Program-made: the position numbers and the translations under genes
NCBI RefSeq assembly: GCF_001750145.1
Contig: NZ_CP015734.1
Span: 1-64,000 of the forward strand
Source of the DNA: Arthrobacter sp. U41
GTDB taxonomy: Bacteria > Actinomycetota > Actinomycetes > Actinomycetales > Micrococcaceae
Length of the DNA stretch: 64,000 nt
Direction of reading: 5' to 3'
Part shown: in pieces, positions 17,845 to 25,441 of the stretch
Layout: each line of letters opens with the position of its first letter
How positions within the stretch are numbered: the stretch's first letter is position 1
Notes under the pieces: model-generated
The model's database searches: none
The model's input: only the letters and a program-made list of their open reading frames with translations
Told to the model about the DNA's origin: nothing

Positions 17845-17876
17845 CGTGGTATTTTTTCCGTTTTCTGAAGCGCCCC
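17822..17876 (-). repeat. Right terminal inverted repeat of the clpC transposon
   Basis: Complement of the left end, identical over the outer 46 bp. The tnpA stop codon is inside it. Only 7 bp separate it from the next Tn3-type end at 17884. Confidence 0.9.
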
Positions 17877-17883
17877 CTAGAAG

Positions 17884-18129
17884 GGGGTTGAGGACCAATG
17901 CTCGCGGAAGTCACGCTAAGCATCTTGTCGAGAAACGATGGATTGCCGACGCCCGTCCCCAAAGAGCGAATTGCAGCGAAATCCACGTCGAAAAGCCATG
18001 TTGGGAAACAACGACGGAAAACCCTGGACGCAACAGAACCGACATCCTCAACTCAGGAACAAAATTGCCGCCAAATCAAGGAAGACCAATCACTAACGTG
18101 ACTTTCCCGAGGTTTGGTCCTCACGCCCC
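17884..18129. mobile_element. Second miniature Tn3-type element, 246 bp
   Basis: The left end GGGGTTGAGGACCAATGCTC with CACGCTAAG (17884-17920) faces a right end whose complement reads GGGGCGTGAGGACCAAACCT with CACGTTAG (18092-18129). The two are related but not identical. The interior has no recognisable gene. No target duplication is apparent. The left end is far more like the solitary end at 53277-53314 than like its apparent partner here. Confidence 0.6.
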
Positions 18130-18176
18130 TGATCGGTGCCAGGTTCGCTGTGCTCGCTCCTCGGGCCTTTCTGCCA

Positions 18177-20033
18177 TCACGCGGCCCGCCAAAGGGTCCC
18201 GAGTAGTTCAAGTTCCGTCTCCGACGGTGGGATCCAGTAAAGGTCAGTGTCGGGCTCCGACACTTCGTGTTCCGCGAGTTCCGGGGAGAGGTTTCTGTCC
18301 AACCATGCGTGCCAGCGGGCCCGCTGCAGGCGGTGGCGTGTGATTTGCTCGGCAGCGTCGTCGAGGGCGCCAAGGCGGCGTGCCAGGTCGGTGAGGCTGG
18401 TTGCAGCCACTACGGTCCAGCAACCGTTGCTGCGCTGGATCATGTTGTGGGCGACCATCTCTGCCAAGGCTTTGTCGACAGCTGACCGGCTGAGGGCCGT
18501 TGAGCGGACGATTTCCGCTGTGGTGGGGGAGAGGCGGCCGCGTTCGATGGCTTCGTAGGTGAGTGCCGCGACGTCGCCCAGGACACGGAAGACAGGGCGG
18601 ATGCCGTGGATCTTCCCGCGCCGCCAGGAGAGATCACGGGCCAGCTGTTCGAAGTGTGGTGGCAGTTGGATGAGGTAGGTGTCGGCGTTGCGGCCGCGGG
18701 CGTCCGATACTTTCGTCAGGATGCCGTCCGATGCGGACTGGAGAGCGGGCAGAAGCCTCGCTATGGTTCCGTGGTGCTTACCGAGCGCGCTGGCAAAGGT
18801 CCTGCAGCCGACGTCGAGCAGGTCCGTTTCCATTGTTCTCATGTAGCCCAGTACCGCACGGAGAAGGAGCCGGAGGCTCAGCCCCTCTCTACCCCGTTCT
18901 TTGAGCCGGTGGTCAAGGATTGCGTAGAGCACATTTTCTAGATCGTTCACGAGCTGGTGCGCACCAGCTTTGCTGGTGTGTTTGGCTGCCCCCCCTGTGG
19001 GTTGTGGGTGGCTTGTGTCGTTAATAAGGGAACTAGTCACTTCGGTCTTGGAGGCTGGCTTTTTCTGGACCCAGCCGCAGGCGTTCGCCCACTCCTTGTC
19101 CAGGAGGCGGTCGCTGTGGCCCTTGTCCTTGTAGAGGGCGGCGAGGCCGGCGAACTGGCCGGCCATCTCGCGCTGGACCTGCTCCAGGGTCCAGCCACAC
19201 GCTGCAAAGTGGTTGAGGACCGCCATGCGGGCCTCTGAGGGACTGGCGTAGCGGTTGGTGTCGTACAGGCCCGTACGGGCGAGAACCCGCAAGGGTGACT
19301 GGCTGCCGCCGAAAGAGAGCGGACTGATGCCCGGGGCCGCGGCGAGAGTGGCGAGCTTGGCCGCTCGGGCTTTCAGGTCACGGCGTCGGCGCAGCTCCGG
19401 GGCCAGTGCCCGGAGCAAGGCGTTCCATACCTCGGCGTCGTTACGCCGACGCAGCGTGTCGTAGGCGGTCGCCAGGGGAGTGATGAGGACCTGGTGTCCG
19501 CCGGCTTTGTGCGCCGATCCTGGGACGCGGATGCAGCCGTCGGTGATGTTCTGGTGGGGGCCGGGGTCGAGGCTGGGGGCCAGTAGCGTCATGGCTTCCA
19601 CGACCTCGCGGGCCTCGGCTGCGGTGACACGCTCCGTGAGCGGGACGTACAGGTGCCGGCCTCCACTGGGGGAGTAGTCCGCGACGTAGCTGATCCCACA
19701 GCGCTCCAGCAGCTCTCCGAGGCGCTTGGCGTCCTCGTCCACAACCTCTTGCAGCGCTTTGGAGGTATCGAGGTCGAGACAGATGGTGGCTACTGAGCCG
19801 TCCGGTCCGTGAACGAGGACTGCGGCGGGCTGTTTGGGGAGTGTGGCCGTGATTTTTGGTGCCACAGCCGGCCTTGGGTACTGGAAGCGGCCACGGACCC
19901 ATCGACCCCGCCGGTACGTCGGGGCTCCAGCGATCAGCCGGGCGAGACGCCATGCGAGTTCAGGCGTGACTTGACGCGCCGACAGCGGCGCGCCAGTTGT
20001 TGACGCCGCGACAGCGGCAGGTACCATAGACAA
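18177..20033 (-). CDS. Plasmid replication protein with archaeo-eukaryotic primase-like domain
   Basis: 618-residue protein, most likely the replication initiator. Residues about 60-200 have AEP primase hallmarks: VATICLDLDTSK (metal-binding DxD), YVADYSPSGGRHLYVPL (SxGxH), and DGCIRVPGSAHKAGGHQVLI. The middle (about 260-340) and C-terminal parts contain helical segments and a winged-helix-like region (LSPTTAEIVRSTALSRSAVDKALAEM). The gene is preceded by a hairpin-rich leader (20040-20165) and a small RHH regulator. It is the best replication-gene candidate in the window. The origin could lie in the leader or in the AT-rich sequence near 24.2 kb. Confidence 0.8.
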   Translation of the reverse strand: MSMVPAAVAASTTGAPLSARQVTPELAWRLARLIAGAPTYRRGRWVRGRFQYPRPAVAPKITATLPKQPAAVLVHGPDGSVATICLDLDTSKALQEVVDEDAKRLGELLERCGISYVADYSPSGGRHLYVPLTERVTAAEAREVVEAMTLLAPSLDPGPHQNITDGCIRVPGSAHKAGGHQVLITPLATAYDTLRRRNDAEVWNALLRALAPELRRRRDLKARAAKLATLAAAPGISPLSFGGSQSPLRVLARTGLYDTNRYASPSEARMAVLNHFAACGWTLEQVQREMAGQFAGLAALYKDKGHSDRLLDKEWANACGWVQKKPASKTEVTSSLINDTSHPQPTGGAAKHTSKAGAHQLVNDLENVLYAILDHRLKERGREGLSLRLLLRAVLGYMRTMETDLLDVGCRTFASALGKHHGTIARLLPALQSASDGILTKVSDARGRNADTYLIQLPPHFEQLARDLSWRRGKIHGIRPVFRVLGDVAALTYEAIERGRLSPTTAEIVRSTALSRSAVDKALAEMVAHNMIQRSNGCWTVVAATSLTDLARRLGALDDAAEQITRHRLQRARWHAWLDRNLSPELAEHEVSEPDTDLYWIPPSETELELLGTLWRAA

Positions 20034-20138
20034 CAGCTACTCCCTTCGGGGTATAGCGAATGGAGCGCCCCTCGCGGGGAGCCTGTGAAAGGTTCAGATC
20101 GAATCCCGCCAAGAACGAGATCTGAACGCATACTTAAC
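20034..20138. promoter_or_regulatory. Leader of the replication gene with hairpins
   Basis: Upstream of the leftward replication gene. It contains CCCTTCGGG (20042-20050) and CCCC-TCGC-GGGG (20068-20079). Together with the terminator at 20139-20163 this resembles an attenuation or copy-control leader, but no antisense RNA promoter was identified. Confidence 0.35.
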
Positions 20139-20163
20139 GAAGGCCCGCCATGTGCGGGCCTTC
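20139..20163. terminator. Strong hairpin between rep and RHH regulator
   Basis: Perfect 10-bp stem GAAGGCCCGC / GCGGGCCTTC with a 5-base loop, immediately after the stop of the small RHH gene. It should end or attenuate that transcript before the replication gene. Confidence 0.75.
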
Positions 20164-20168
20164 AGTTA

Positions 20169-20414
20169 TTAACTGGCCTTCGGTATAGGTAGCGCTCCCT
20201 GGTCCCTGTAGTCGTCAATGTCATCCCAGAGCGGCAGACCGCGGGCATCCAGGGGAATCCCCAGCAGGAGCCGTTCTGTGATCAGGCCTTTGGAAAGATT
20301 GGTGTGGGCGGACACGCGGTCCACCAGGTCCTTTGCGGACGGTGAGACGTCAACACGCAATATCACGTTGTCGAGGCCTGTGCCTCTGGGACGACGGGTC
20401 TTTGATGCGCTCAT
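20169..20414 (-). CDS. Small RHH/CopG-like plasmid regulator
   Basis: 81-residue protein starting MSASKTRRPRGTGLDN. A strand-like VILRVDVSPSAKDLVDRV and helices SKGLITERLLLGI resemble ribbon-helix-helix or copy-control proteins. The ATG at 20414 is chosen because a 20-bp operator-like palindrome (20426-20445) lies just upstream and would be inside a longer reading. It sits immediately upstream of the replication gene, separated by a terminator hairpin, which suggests a role in copy-number or replication control. Confidence 0.65.
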   Translation of the reverse strand: MSASKTRRPRGTGLDNVILRVDVSPSAKDLVDRVSAHTNLSKGLITERLLLGIPLDARGLPLWDDIDDYRDQGALPIPKAS

Positions 20415-20425
20415 GCTGGCGAGTC

Positions 20426-20445
20426 TAACCGTACGGGTACGGTTA
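20426..20445. promoter_or_regulatory. Palindromic operator upstream of the RHH gene
   Basis: TAACCGTAC-GG-GTACGGTTA is a perfect 9-bp inverted repeat ending 12 bp before the RHH start codon. Autorepression by the RHH protein is likely. Confidence 0.65.
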
Positions 20446-20622
20446 AGTTCGCTTGCTGTTGCAGCGTGTCGCATTATTTACCTATCTGACGTGGGGAAAT
20501 GACAGATGCGCGCCCGCGTGACCAGCAGAGCTAGGGCGCCTCGGTATGGACGGCCCTTGCCTGATCGAACCACTCGCTGCCTCCCCGGTCTTCCTATGGA
20601 GGCGAGGCGCATTCTCAATAGT

Positions 20623-20636
20623 AGTGCATGTGCACT
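20623..20636. promoter_or_regulatory. AGTGCA-TG-TGCACT operator-like site
   Basis: Perfect 6-bp inverted repeat downstream of the hydrolase gene. A near copy, AGTGCATCTGCAC, occurs at 24268-24280 in the divergent promoter region at the other end of the same operon. Possibly bound by the operon's MarR-XRE regulator. Confidence 0.4.
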
Positions 20637-20683
20637 TTATTGCCGCAAGGTAGGGTGCGAATGCACCCCACCGCGCCGGCCCC

Positions 20684-21829
20684 TCATGACCTTTCGGAGC
20701 GCCGCGACTCCCGGTCCTTGATCCAGGCGGCGATCTCCTCTCCGAAGCGCTCAGGAGCCGAGTTCCACTCGCATTGGTGGGGGACTGGCGGAAATTCAAC
20801 CAATGTGACGGTCTCCGGGTTGCTCTTTGCGAATTGAGCCGATAGCTCGAAAGGCACCTCGGTGTCGCCTCGCGAGTGGAGCACGAGGGCAGGGGTGCGC
20901 AGGCGTCCGACGCGGCGGGACCAATCCAGAGCGTCGAAGTCAACGGGCTTGGTCAGGGAGGCGAGCCGGCTGACGCCGGGTGTCGAAAGGATACGCGGCA
21001 CCACCTTTGCAATAGCCGGGGGAAGACCCGCGGTGCGGGCATTTTCGAAGATGACAGCTTCTGTGTTCGGGCCTGGTGAGACCAGCACCAATCCTGCTAT
21101 GACCTGCCGATAAGCGGACGTTTCTGTCAGCAGCAACGAGATGGTTGCTCCCATTGACCAACCAAAAAGATAGACCGCTTTCGCCCCACGCTGTACCGCG
21201 TAGGCGAGTGCCTTATCCACATCTTCCGCCTCCAACCGCCCGTAGTGGCTGACCTGGCCCTGGGCGTGGTTCTCTGCGTCTCCGTGGTAGGACGGGACAA
21301 CCGAAGTTAGCCCCAACCGCGTTGCGGACTCAACGCTCCGCAGCATGGACTGGCGGGATGAGCGCAGGCCATGAATGTGAATGACCCACACGTCGGTCGA
21401 TGGCTTGGCAGGGTGGAAAACCCACGCGGGGAGTCCCCCCGGGGCGAGCTGCACTTCCTCAAAGTCGAGGTGCAGCTCTTCGGGGGATGAGAATGCCTGG
21501 CCGGTCCAACTTCCGCGAGTAGCTCCTGCTTCCAGGGTCCCTGTCCATCGCAGTATCTCCCGAGTCACCTCAGCAGTGTCTGCATCTTGCCGCAGAACCT
21601 CTCCGACGACGATGTGCGTGCCGGGCATGACGATTCCATAGGTTCCGGGGGCGAGCGTTTTTGAATCCGCTTTCAGCACGACGGTGGTGCGGTCTTTCGA
21701 TATCCGGAGGTCTCGGACCTTCGGGTCTTTCCATGCCGTCATTTTTTGACCTAGTGCGGCCGTTGCAGCGACCGGAAGCAGAAGGGCAGTCAGGGATGCC
21801 GCAGAGACCAGCCAAGGGTTGGGAGCCAT
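20684..21829 (-). CDS. Exported or membrane-anchored alpha/beta hydrolase
   Basis: 381-residue serine hydrolase. Residues 1-26 form a hydrophobic signal or anchor segment (SAASLTALLLPVAATAAL). The catalytic domain starts near residue 145 (VWVIHIHGLRSSRQSML). It has nucleophile elbow GWSMGA, acid VLHSRGDTEVP and base His in VPHQCEWNS, so the triad is complete. The roughly 110-residue region between the anchor and the hydrolase domain is unassigned. It is the last gene of a tight four-gene operon with a multi-TM protein, an ImmA peptidase and a MarR-XRE regulator. The substrate is unknown; processing or removing a signal molecule outside the membrane is an inference. Confidence 0.8.
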   Translation of the reverse strand: MAPNPWLVSAASLTALLLPVAATAALGQKMTAWKDPKVRDLRISKDRTTVVLKADSKTLAPGTYGIVMPGTHIVVGEVLRQDADTAEVTREILRWTGTLEAGATRGSWTGQAFSSPEELHLDFEEVQLAPGGLPAWVFHPAKPSTDVWVIHIHGLRSSRQSMLRSVESATRLGLTSVVPSYHGDAENHAQGQVSHYGRLEAEDVDKALAYAVQRGAKAVYLFGWSMGATISLLLTETSAYRQVIAGLVLVSPGPNTEAVIFENARTAGLPPAIAKVVPRILSTPGVSRLASLTKPVDFDALDWSRRVGRLRTPALVLHSRGDTEVPFELSAQFAKSNPETVTLVEFPPVPHQCEWNSAPERFGEEIAAWIKDRESRRSERS

Positions 21830-21841
21830 ATACAGAGATCC

Positions 21842-22777
21842 TTACGTCGAGGTCTTAAGTGGGGAGTCAATTAGAAGTGCATCGGCCTTGTGGGTCAGGT
21901 TTAGTTCAGGCGTGTTCAGTGCAAAGCCTTTTAGCGTCACGAGGTCCCGCACGTGGATGAGCATCTGGTAGCACGCGATTTTTGGCTCTCTTGCCACGTC
22001 CAGGAGCGGACGTTTGTCCAGACCCGCTCGTCCGAGGACCCGCCGGAGACGTAGCGCGTAGAAGAGGAATGTGCAGTATTCCCGGAGAGACCGCACAGAG
22101 CCTCTGAGAAAGCCCACACAGAGGAGGATTGCTCCCGAGAAAAAGGCCGCTACGTATACCGAATACAGCAGGGTCGAGAGAGGCGCGCTGACAACATTGA
22201 GGTGCTGCATCCAAAGCAAGATGACATCCACGGTGTTCCCCAAAACGACCAAAGAAAAGCCTGCGATGAAAATCTTCGATCGCTTGGAGGAGCCCAGGAT
22301 CGCACCGAGTGAAAGAGCAGCGATGATCGCCACGAGCGATAGGTATGCGGACAGATAGATAGCTGTCCACGGCTGTCCTATGAGCGCTGCGATGAACGTC
22401 TCCACGGAGGTAAACCGGTTCTGTTCGCCTGAGATCATGGTGAACGCGACGGAATAGGTGACGATTCCGAGCCCTAGAAACACGCGGTAGTAGGGTGGCG
22501 AGGCCTTGGACGTGTGGATGAGGATCGCGCGGTACATGAAGTGGAAGGCCAACGTCGTAGACGTTGCTCCCAGCAGATTCCAGTAGCCCATGGAGCCCAT
22601 TGCCGCATCAAGCGTCGGGACGGGAACAACAAATCCCAGGCAAATTATGGCGATCAGTCCGCACGTACCCGCAAGCCATCCAGGACGGGACGCTCTGGCT
22701 CCTAGCGCGTATGGCGCCCGGAGCACGAGAATCAGCCCGGTCAAGTAGAGCATCAGCGTTGCGAGTTCCCTCATCAT
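21842..22777 (-). CDS. Multi-TM protein of the MAB_1171c/DUF6545 type
   Basis: 311-residue integral membrane protein with about seven hydrophobic segments in residues 1-225. A cytoplasmic C-terminal region follows (LRLRRVLGRAGLDKRPLLDV to CYQMLIHVRDLVTLKGF), matching my memory of the C-terminal domain of MAB_1171c-family putative transporters. These are often found next to XRE regulators and ImmA-type peptidases in actinobacteria. The start overlaps the ImmA stop by 4 bp and the hydrolase begins 12 bp downstream, so the genes are co-translated. Receptor or transporter function is not established. Confidence 0.75.
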   Translation of the reverse strand: MMRELATLMLYLTGLILVLRAPYALGARASRPGWLAGTCGLIAIICLGFVVPVPTLDAAMGSMGYWNLLGATSTTLAFHFMYRAILIHTSKASPPYYRVFLGLGIVTYSVAFTMISGEQNRFTSVETFIAALIGQPWTAIYLSAYLSLVAIIAALSLGAILGSSKRSKIFIAGFSLVVLGNTVDVILLWMQHLNVVSAPLSTLLYSVYVAAFFSGAILLCVGFLRGSVRSLREYCTFLFYALRLRRVLGRAGLDKRPLLDVAREPKIACYQMLIHVRDLVTLKGFALNTPELNLTHKADALLIDSPLKTST

Positions 22778-23232
22778 CCGAAGGCCTGAACGCTCCGGGA
22801 CTTACGGCTGATGAGGGAAGCAATTTTGAAGGCGAGGAACTCCGCTTCTCGTTCGGCTTCGCCCCAGAGCACCACATCCGGGGTCTCCGTCTCGAGCTGC
22901 GTGCCGGGGCGAATGCACTCGCTATGGCGGCAAAGAAGATGACCCAGCTCGTGGAAGAGACTGTGCATCTGGTAGGCCTGAGGGTCGATTCCACGGAAGA
23001 CAATGAGCACAAAATTCGGCGTTAGCGCAAAGCTGCCGGTGGTTTTCTTGAACCTCTCGTCTACGGTTTGTTCAAGAAAAATGAGTTTTCCTAGGACGAC
23101 CGCCACGGCATCAACAACGTCCTGGGCAAGCATTCCCGGCTCCAGCTGAAGTTCCGACAAAGCCCTTGTCGTCAGCGTCCTGGATTTGCGGGAAAGTGGG
23201 ACTGGAATGCCCTCGTAGCTTCGCTCACGCAC
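22774..23232 (-). CDS. ImmA/IrrE-family metallopeptidase
   Basis: 152-residue zinc peptidase with the HELGH active-site motif in MHSLFHELGHLLCRH (about residue 90) and a downstream AEREAEFLAFKIAS helix that supplies the third ligand Glu. In the family, such enzymes cleave a partner HTH repressor on induction (ImmA-ImmR of ICEBs1, IrrE-DdrO). Here the upstream gene encodes a MarR-XRE fusion protein and overlaps by 8 bp, so that protein is the obvious candidate substrate. The downstream membrane protein overlaps by 4 bp. Confidence 0.85.
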   Translation of the reverse strand: MRERSYEGIPVPLSRKSRTLTTRALSELQLEPGMLAQDVVDAVAVVLGKLIFLEQTVDERFKKTTGSFALTPNFVLIVFRGIDPQAYQMHSLFHELGHLLCRHSECIRPGTQLETETPDVVLWGEAEREAEFLAFKIASLISRKSRSVQAFG

Positions 23233-24127
23233 CGTCGTTCAGTCTTTTTTGGACTAGTTCGGCAAGTGCCTGCAGTGCGCCGGCGTCCAAAGCCCCTCGC
23301 CCCCCGAAACCCGTAACGCCGGCCAAAAGCAGGGCATTCTCAGCCCGCATGTGGTTCTCCACATCCTTCAGCACGTTCTCGTCATCGGTGGATAAATAGG
23401 CGGGGTTGCCAGTCAGGACATGGGAAATTTGGGCGAGCACGTGTCGGCTTACAGGGCCTCCGTTTTCGAGGAGCCCGACCCAGGTCCGGTACGGCAGTTC
23501 GATGCCTCGTTCGGCCAGTTGCGGGCTGTATTTGTCGAAGGCCGCACCGGCGTCCCCTGCGTCTTTCATCTCCAAGGTTTGGCGGAGGCGCGAAGCGACA
23601 ACGGAAGAACGATTGATCTGGACGTCATTAGAGGATTTGGCCGCGAGCACCTCGCGCACGGGGCTTTGTTGCGAAGAGAAACGTTGTTCCAGGACTCCCA
23701 AGGTAGTTACCTTTCCTTGAAGTGACCGGAGGAGATTCATCAACTTAGCGGTGCTCTCCGTAGGGAGGTCACCCACGAAGTCCTGCAGGAGAGACAGATC
23801 CGCCGAGACGATGTCTGCCGCAGCTTCGGCGCCTGCGGCTGTCAGCGACCACAGCACCTTCCGCTTATCCTCACCCGATCCACGCTCAACCAAACCCTTG
23901 GCAACCAATGAATCGACGGACCTGAAAGGGTCCCGGTTAAGGAGCAGCATCTGGCCCAAGTCCTGCATGGAGTAAGGGCCGGATTCATTTAGCACCAGGA
24001 GTATCTCTACCTGTGCGCTGGTCAGATCATGAGCCTGGGCGTGCTCCAAAATCGACCGCTCCCACTCCTTTGAGAGGGCAAGGAACAGGTATCGCAGCTC
24101 CGAGGGGGCCACTTTTTCTTCGGACAT
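23225..24127 (-). CDS. MarR-XRE fusion transcriptional regulator
   Basis: 300-residue two-part regulator. Residues 1-130 form a MarR winged-helix unit (LTSAQVEILLVLNESGPYSMQDLGQ, LVAKGLVERGSGEDKRKVLW). Residues about 170-260 form an XRE-like region (VASRLRQTLEMKDAG, YRTWVGLLENGGPVSRHVLAQI, LTGNPAYLSTDD). The fusion is unusual. It heads the leftward operon and is divergent from the conjugation operon starting at 24362, sharing a 234-bp control region with an AGTGCATCTGCAC site. It may control both. The ImmA peptidase encoded next could inactivate it by cleavage. Confidence 0.8.
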   Translation of the reverse strand: MSEEKVAPSELRYLFLALSKEWERSILEHAQAHDLTSAQVEILLVLNESGPYSMQDLGQMLLLNRDPFRSVDSLVAKGLVERGSGEDKRKVLWSLTAAGAEAAADIVSADLSLLQDFVGDLPTESTAKLMNLLRSLQGKVTTLGVLEQRFSSQQSPVREVLAAKSSNDVQINRSSVVASRLRQTLEMKDAGDAGAAFDKYSPQLAERGIELPYRTWVGLLENGGPVSRHVLAQISHVLTGNPAYLSTDDENVLKDVENHMRAENALLLAGVTGFGGRGALDAGALQALAELVQKRLNDGA

Positions 24128-24361
24128 AGCTCCCTAGCGTCGACGGTTGGACCTCGCAGCTATTCTATCCCGCGCTGATTTCACCTCCTCCGGACCAAAA
24201 TTCGTGCGCGGCTCATGACTTGCATCTAAATAGACCTGATGCTAGCGCACCGCATTTTTTTGATTACAGTGCATCTGCACCGCAACGTGGTAAATTTGAT
24301 GCGTAGTGCTTTCGGGACACGGATCTTCGTCCCACTTTTCTAAGGGACGGGGGACAGACCA
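24128..24361. promoter_or_regulatory. Divergent control region between signalling operon and conjugation operon
   Basis: AT-richer than its surroundings. It contains AGTGCATCTGCAC (24268-24280), related to the palindrome at 20623, plus GCATC...GATGC elements around 24226-24242 and GATGCGTAGTGC near 24298. It should carry both promoters. Exact -35/-10 boxes were not convincing. Confidence 0.5.
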
Positions 24362-25441
24362 GTGACACGGAACACCGCCACACTGGGCGCGGCCGTCATC
24401 GTTCCCACGCTCGTACTTGGCCCGGTCTTCTCAATCCTGTTGCTTCTCACACCGGCCAAACCTGCCGCGGCCGATTGCGGCCCGGCCGTTTCTGTCGTCG
24501 TCGACGGCAGCACCAAGGTGGAGGGTTACACCCAGGATCAGTTGCAGAATGCCGCCGCGATCATGGGTGCCGGCAAGGCACTGGACTTGTCCGTCAACGG
24601 GCAGATGATCAGCGTGATGGTCGCTCTGGGGGAGTCAGGGCTGCGGGTGCTGGATAACGGCGACGGATCCGGCCCGGATTCGCGGGGGTTGTTCCAGCAG
24701 CGGGACAACGGGGCGTGGGGCTCTTACGCGGACCGTATGGATCCCACCATCAGCGCGACGAACTTCATCAAGGTCCTGAAGGGCGTGGCCGGCTGGGAGC
24801 TGTTGGAACCGACCATTGCAGCCAACAAGGTCCAGCGCAACGCTGACCCGTATCACTACCAGAAGTACTGGCCCGAGGCCGTGAAACTCGTTCAGGCGCT
24901 CTCGGACTCGAAGTTCTCCCTGCAAGGCAGCGACTGCGCCATCCCGGGTCAGTCCGGTGCGGGGGATGACTACCCGTGGAAGACCTCACCGACCTGGTTG
25001 CAGGTCGGCGCAACCACGGCCAGCACCTCACCGCTGGGCATGTATTACCGGGAGTGCGTGGACTTCGCCCTGTGGCGGGTGAACCAGCAGATGGGCTCCA
25101 CCAGCGCACCGTTCAAGTTCCTCAACGGCACGTTCCGCCCGGACGGGCAGGGCCTCGGCTCGGCGCTGACGTGGAAGGCCGGCTGGGACGCCAAGGGCTG
25201 GGATTCCGGCAGCACCCCACGGGTCGGCGCTGTGGTCTGGTACGCGCCCGGCGCCGGGGGAGCGGATGCGAGCTTTGGCCACGTCGCGGTGGTCAAGGAA
25301 GTCAAAGACAACGGGACCTACGTAGAAGAGGGCTACAACGGCAACCCGGCCCCGGCGGACCACGCCTACTACACCCGGACCGTGAGCAGCACTGTCCCCT
25401 CAGCTTTCCTGTACCTGCCCAACCAAGAGGAGAAGAAGTGA
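24362..25441 (+). CDS. Secreted peptidoglycan hydrolase with CHAP domain (conjugation)
   Basis: 359-residue cell-wall enzyme, probably the VirB1-like component that opens peptidoglycan for the conjugation channel. The GTG start at 24362 is followed by a hydrophobic signal or anchor (VIVPTLVLGPVFSILLLL). Residues about 70-180 hold a lysozyme/NlpC-associated repeat-like region (GESGLRVLDNGDGSGPDSRGLFQQR). The C-terminal CHAP domain has catalytic Cys in YYRECVDFALWRVN and His in SFGHVAVVKEV. The stop overlaps the next start by 4 bp (GTGA). It is the first gene of the transfer operon. Confidence 0.88.
   Translation: MTRNTATLGAAVIVPTLVLGPVFSILLLLTPAKPAAADCGPAVSVVVDGSTKVEGYTQDQLQNAAAIMGAGKALDLSVNGQMISVMVALGESGLRVLDNGDGSGPDSRGLFQQRDNGAWGSYADRMDPTISATNFIKVLKGVAGWELLEPTIAANKVQRNADPYHYQKYWPEAVKLVQALSDSKFSLQGSDCAIPGQSGAGDDYPWKTSPTWLQVGATTASTSPLGMYYRECVDFALWRVNQQMGSTSAPFKFLNGTFRPDGQGLGSALTWKAGWDAKGWDSGSTPRVGAVVWYAPGAGGADASFGHVAVVKEVKDNGTYVEEGYNGNPAPADHAYYTRTVSSTVPSAFLYLPNQEEKK

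Larger units (their letters stand above)
7193..17876. mobile_element. Tn3-family transposon carrying clpC and stress-type passengers, about 10.7 kb
   Basis: The segment is bounded by inverted ends identical over 46 bp: GGGGCGCTTCAGAAAACG onward at 7193-7238, and its complement at 17831-17876. With one mismatch the match extends to 55 bp. Inside are tnpR, a three-part res-like site and a full-length tnpA whose stop codon lies inside the right end. The passengers are clpC, a DUF1508 gene, a small hypothetical, a zinc-ribbon gene, a flavin reductase and small basic proteins. No 5-bp target duplication is seen (left flank AGAAC, right flank CTAGA), so the ends may have been reshuffled. A decayed inner left end at 13633 suggests the core was tnpR-tnpA and the passengers were added later. 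Confidence 0.85.

Noticed and set aside
20085..20125. TTCAGATCGAATCCC, which resembles a tRNA T-arm
   Set aside because: No matching acceptor, D-arm or anticodon arm can be built around it; no tRNA was found in the window.
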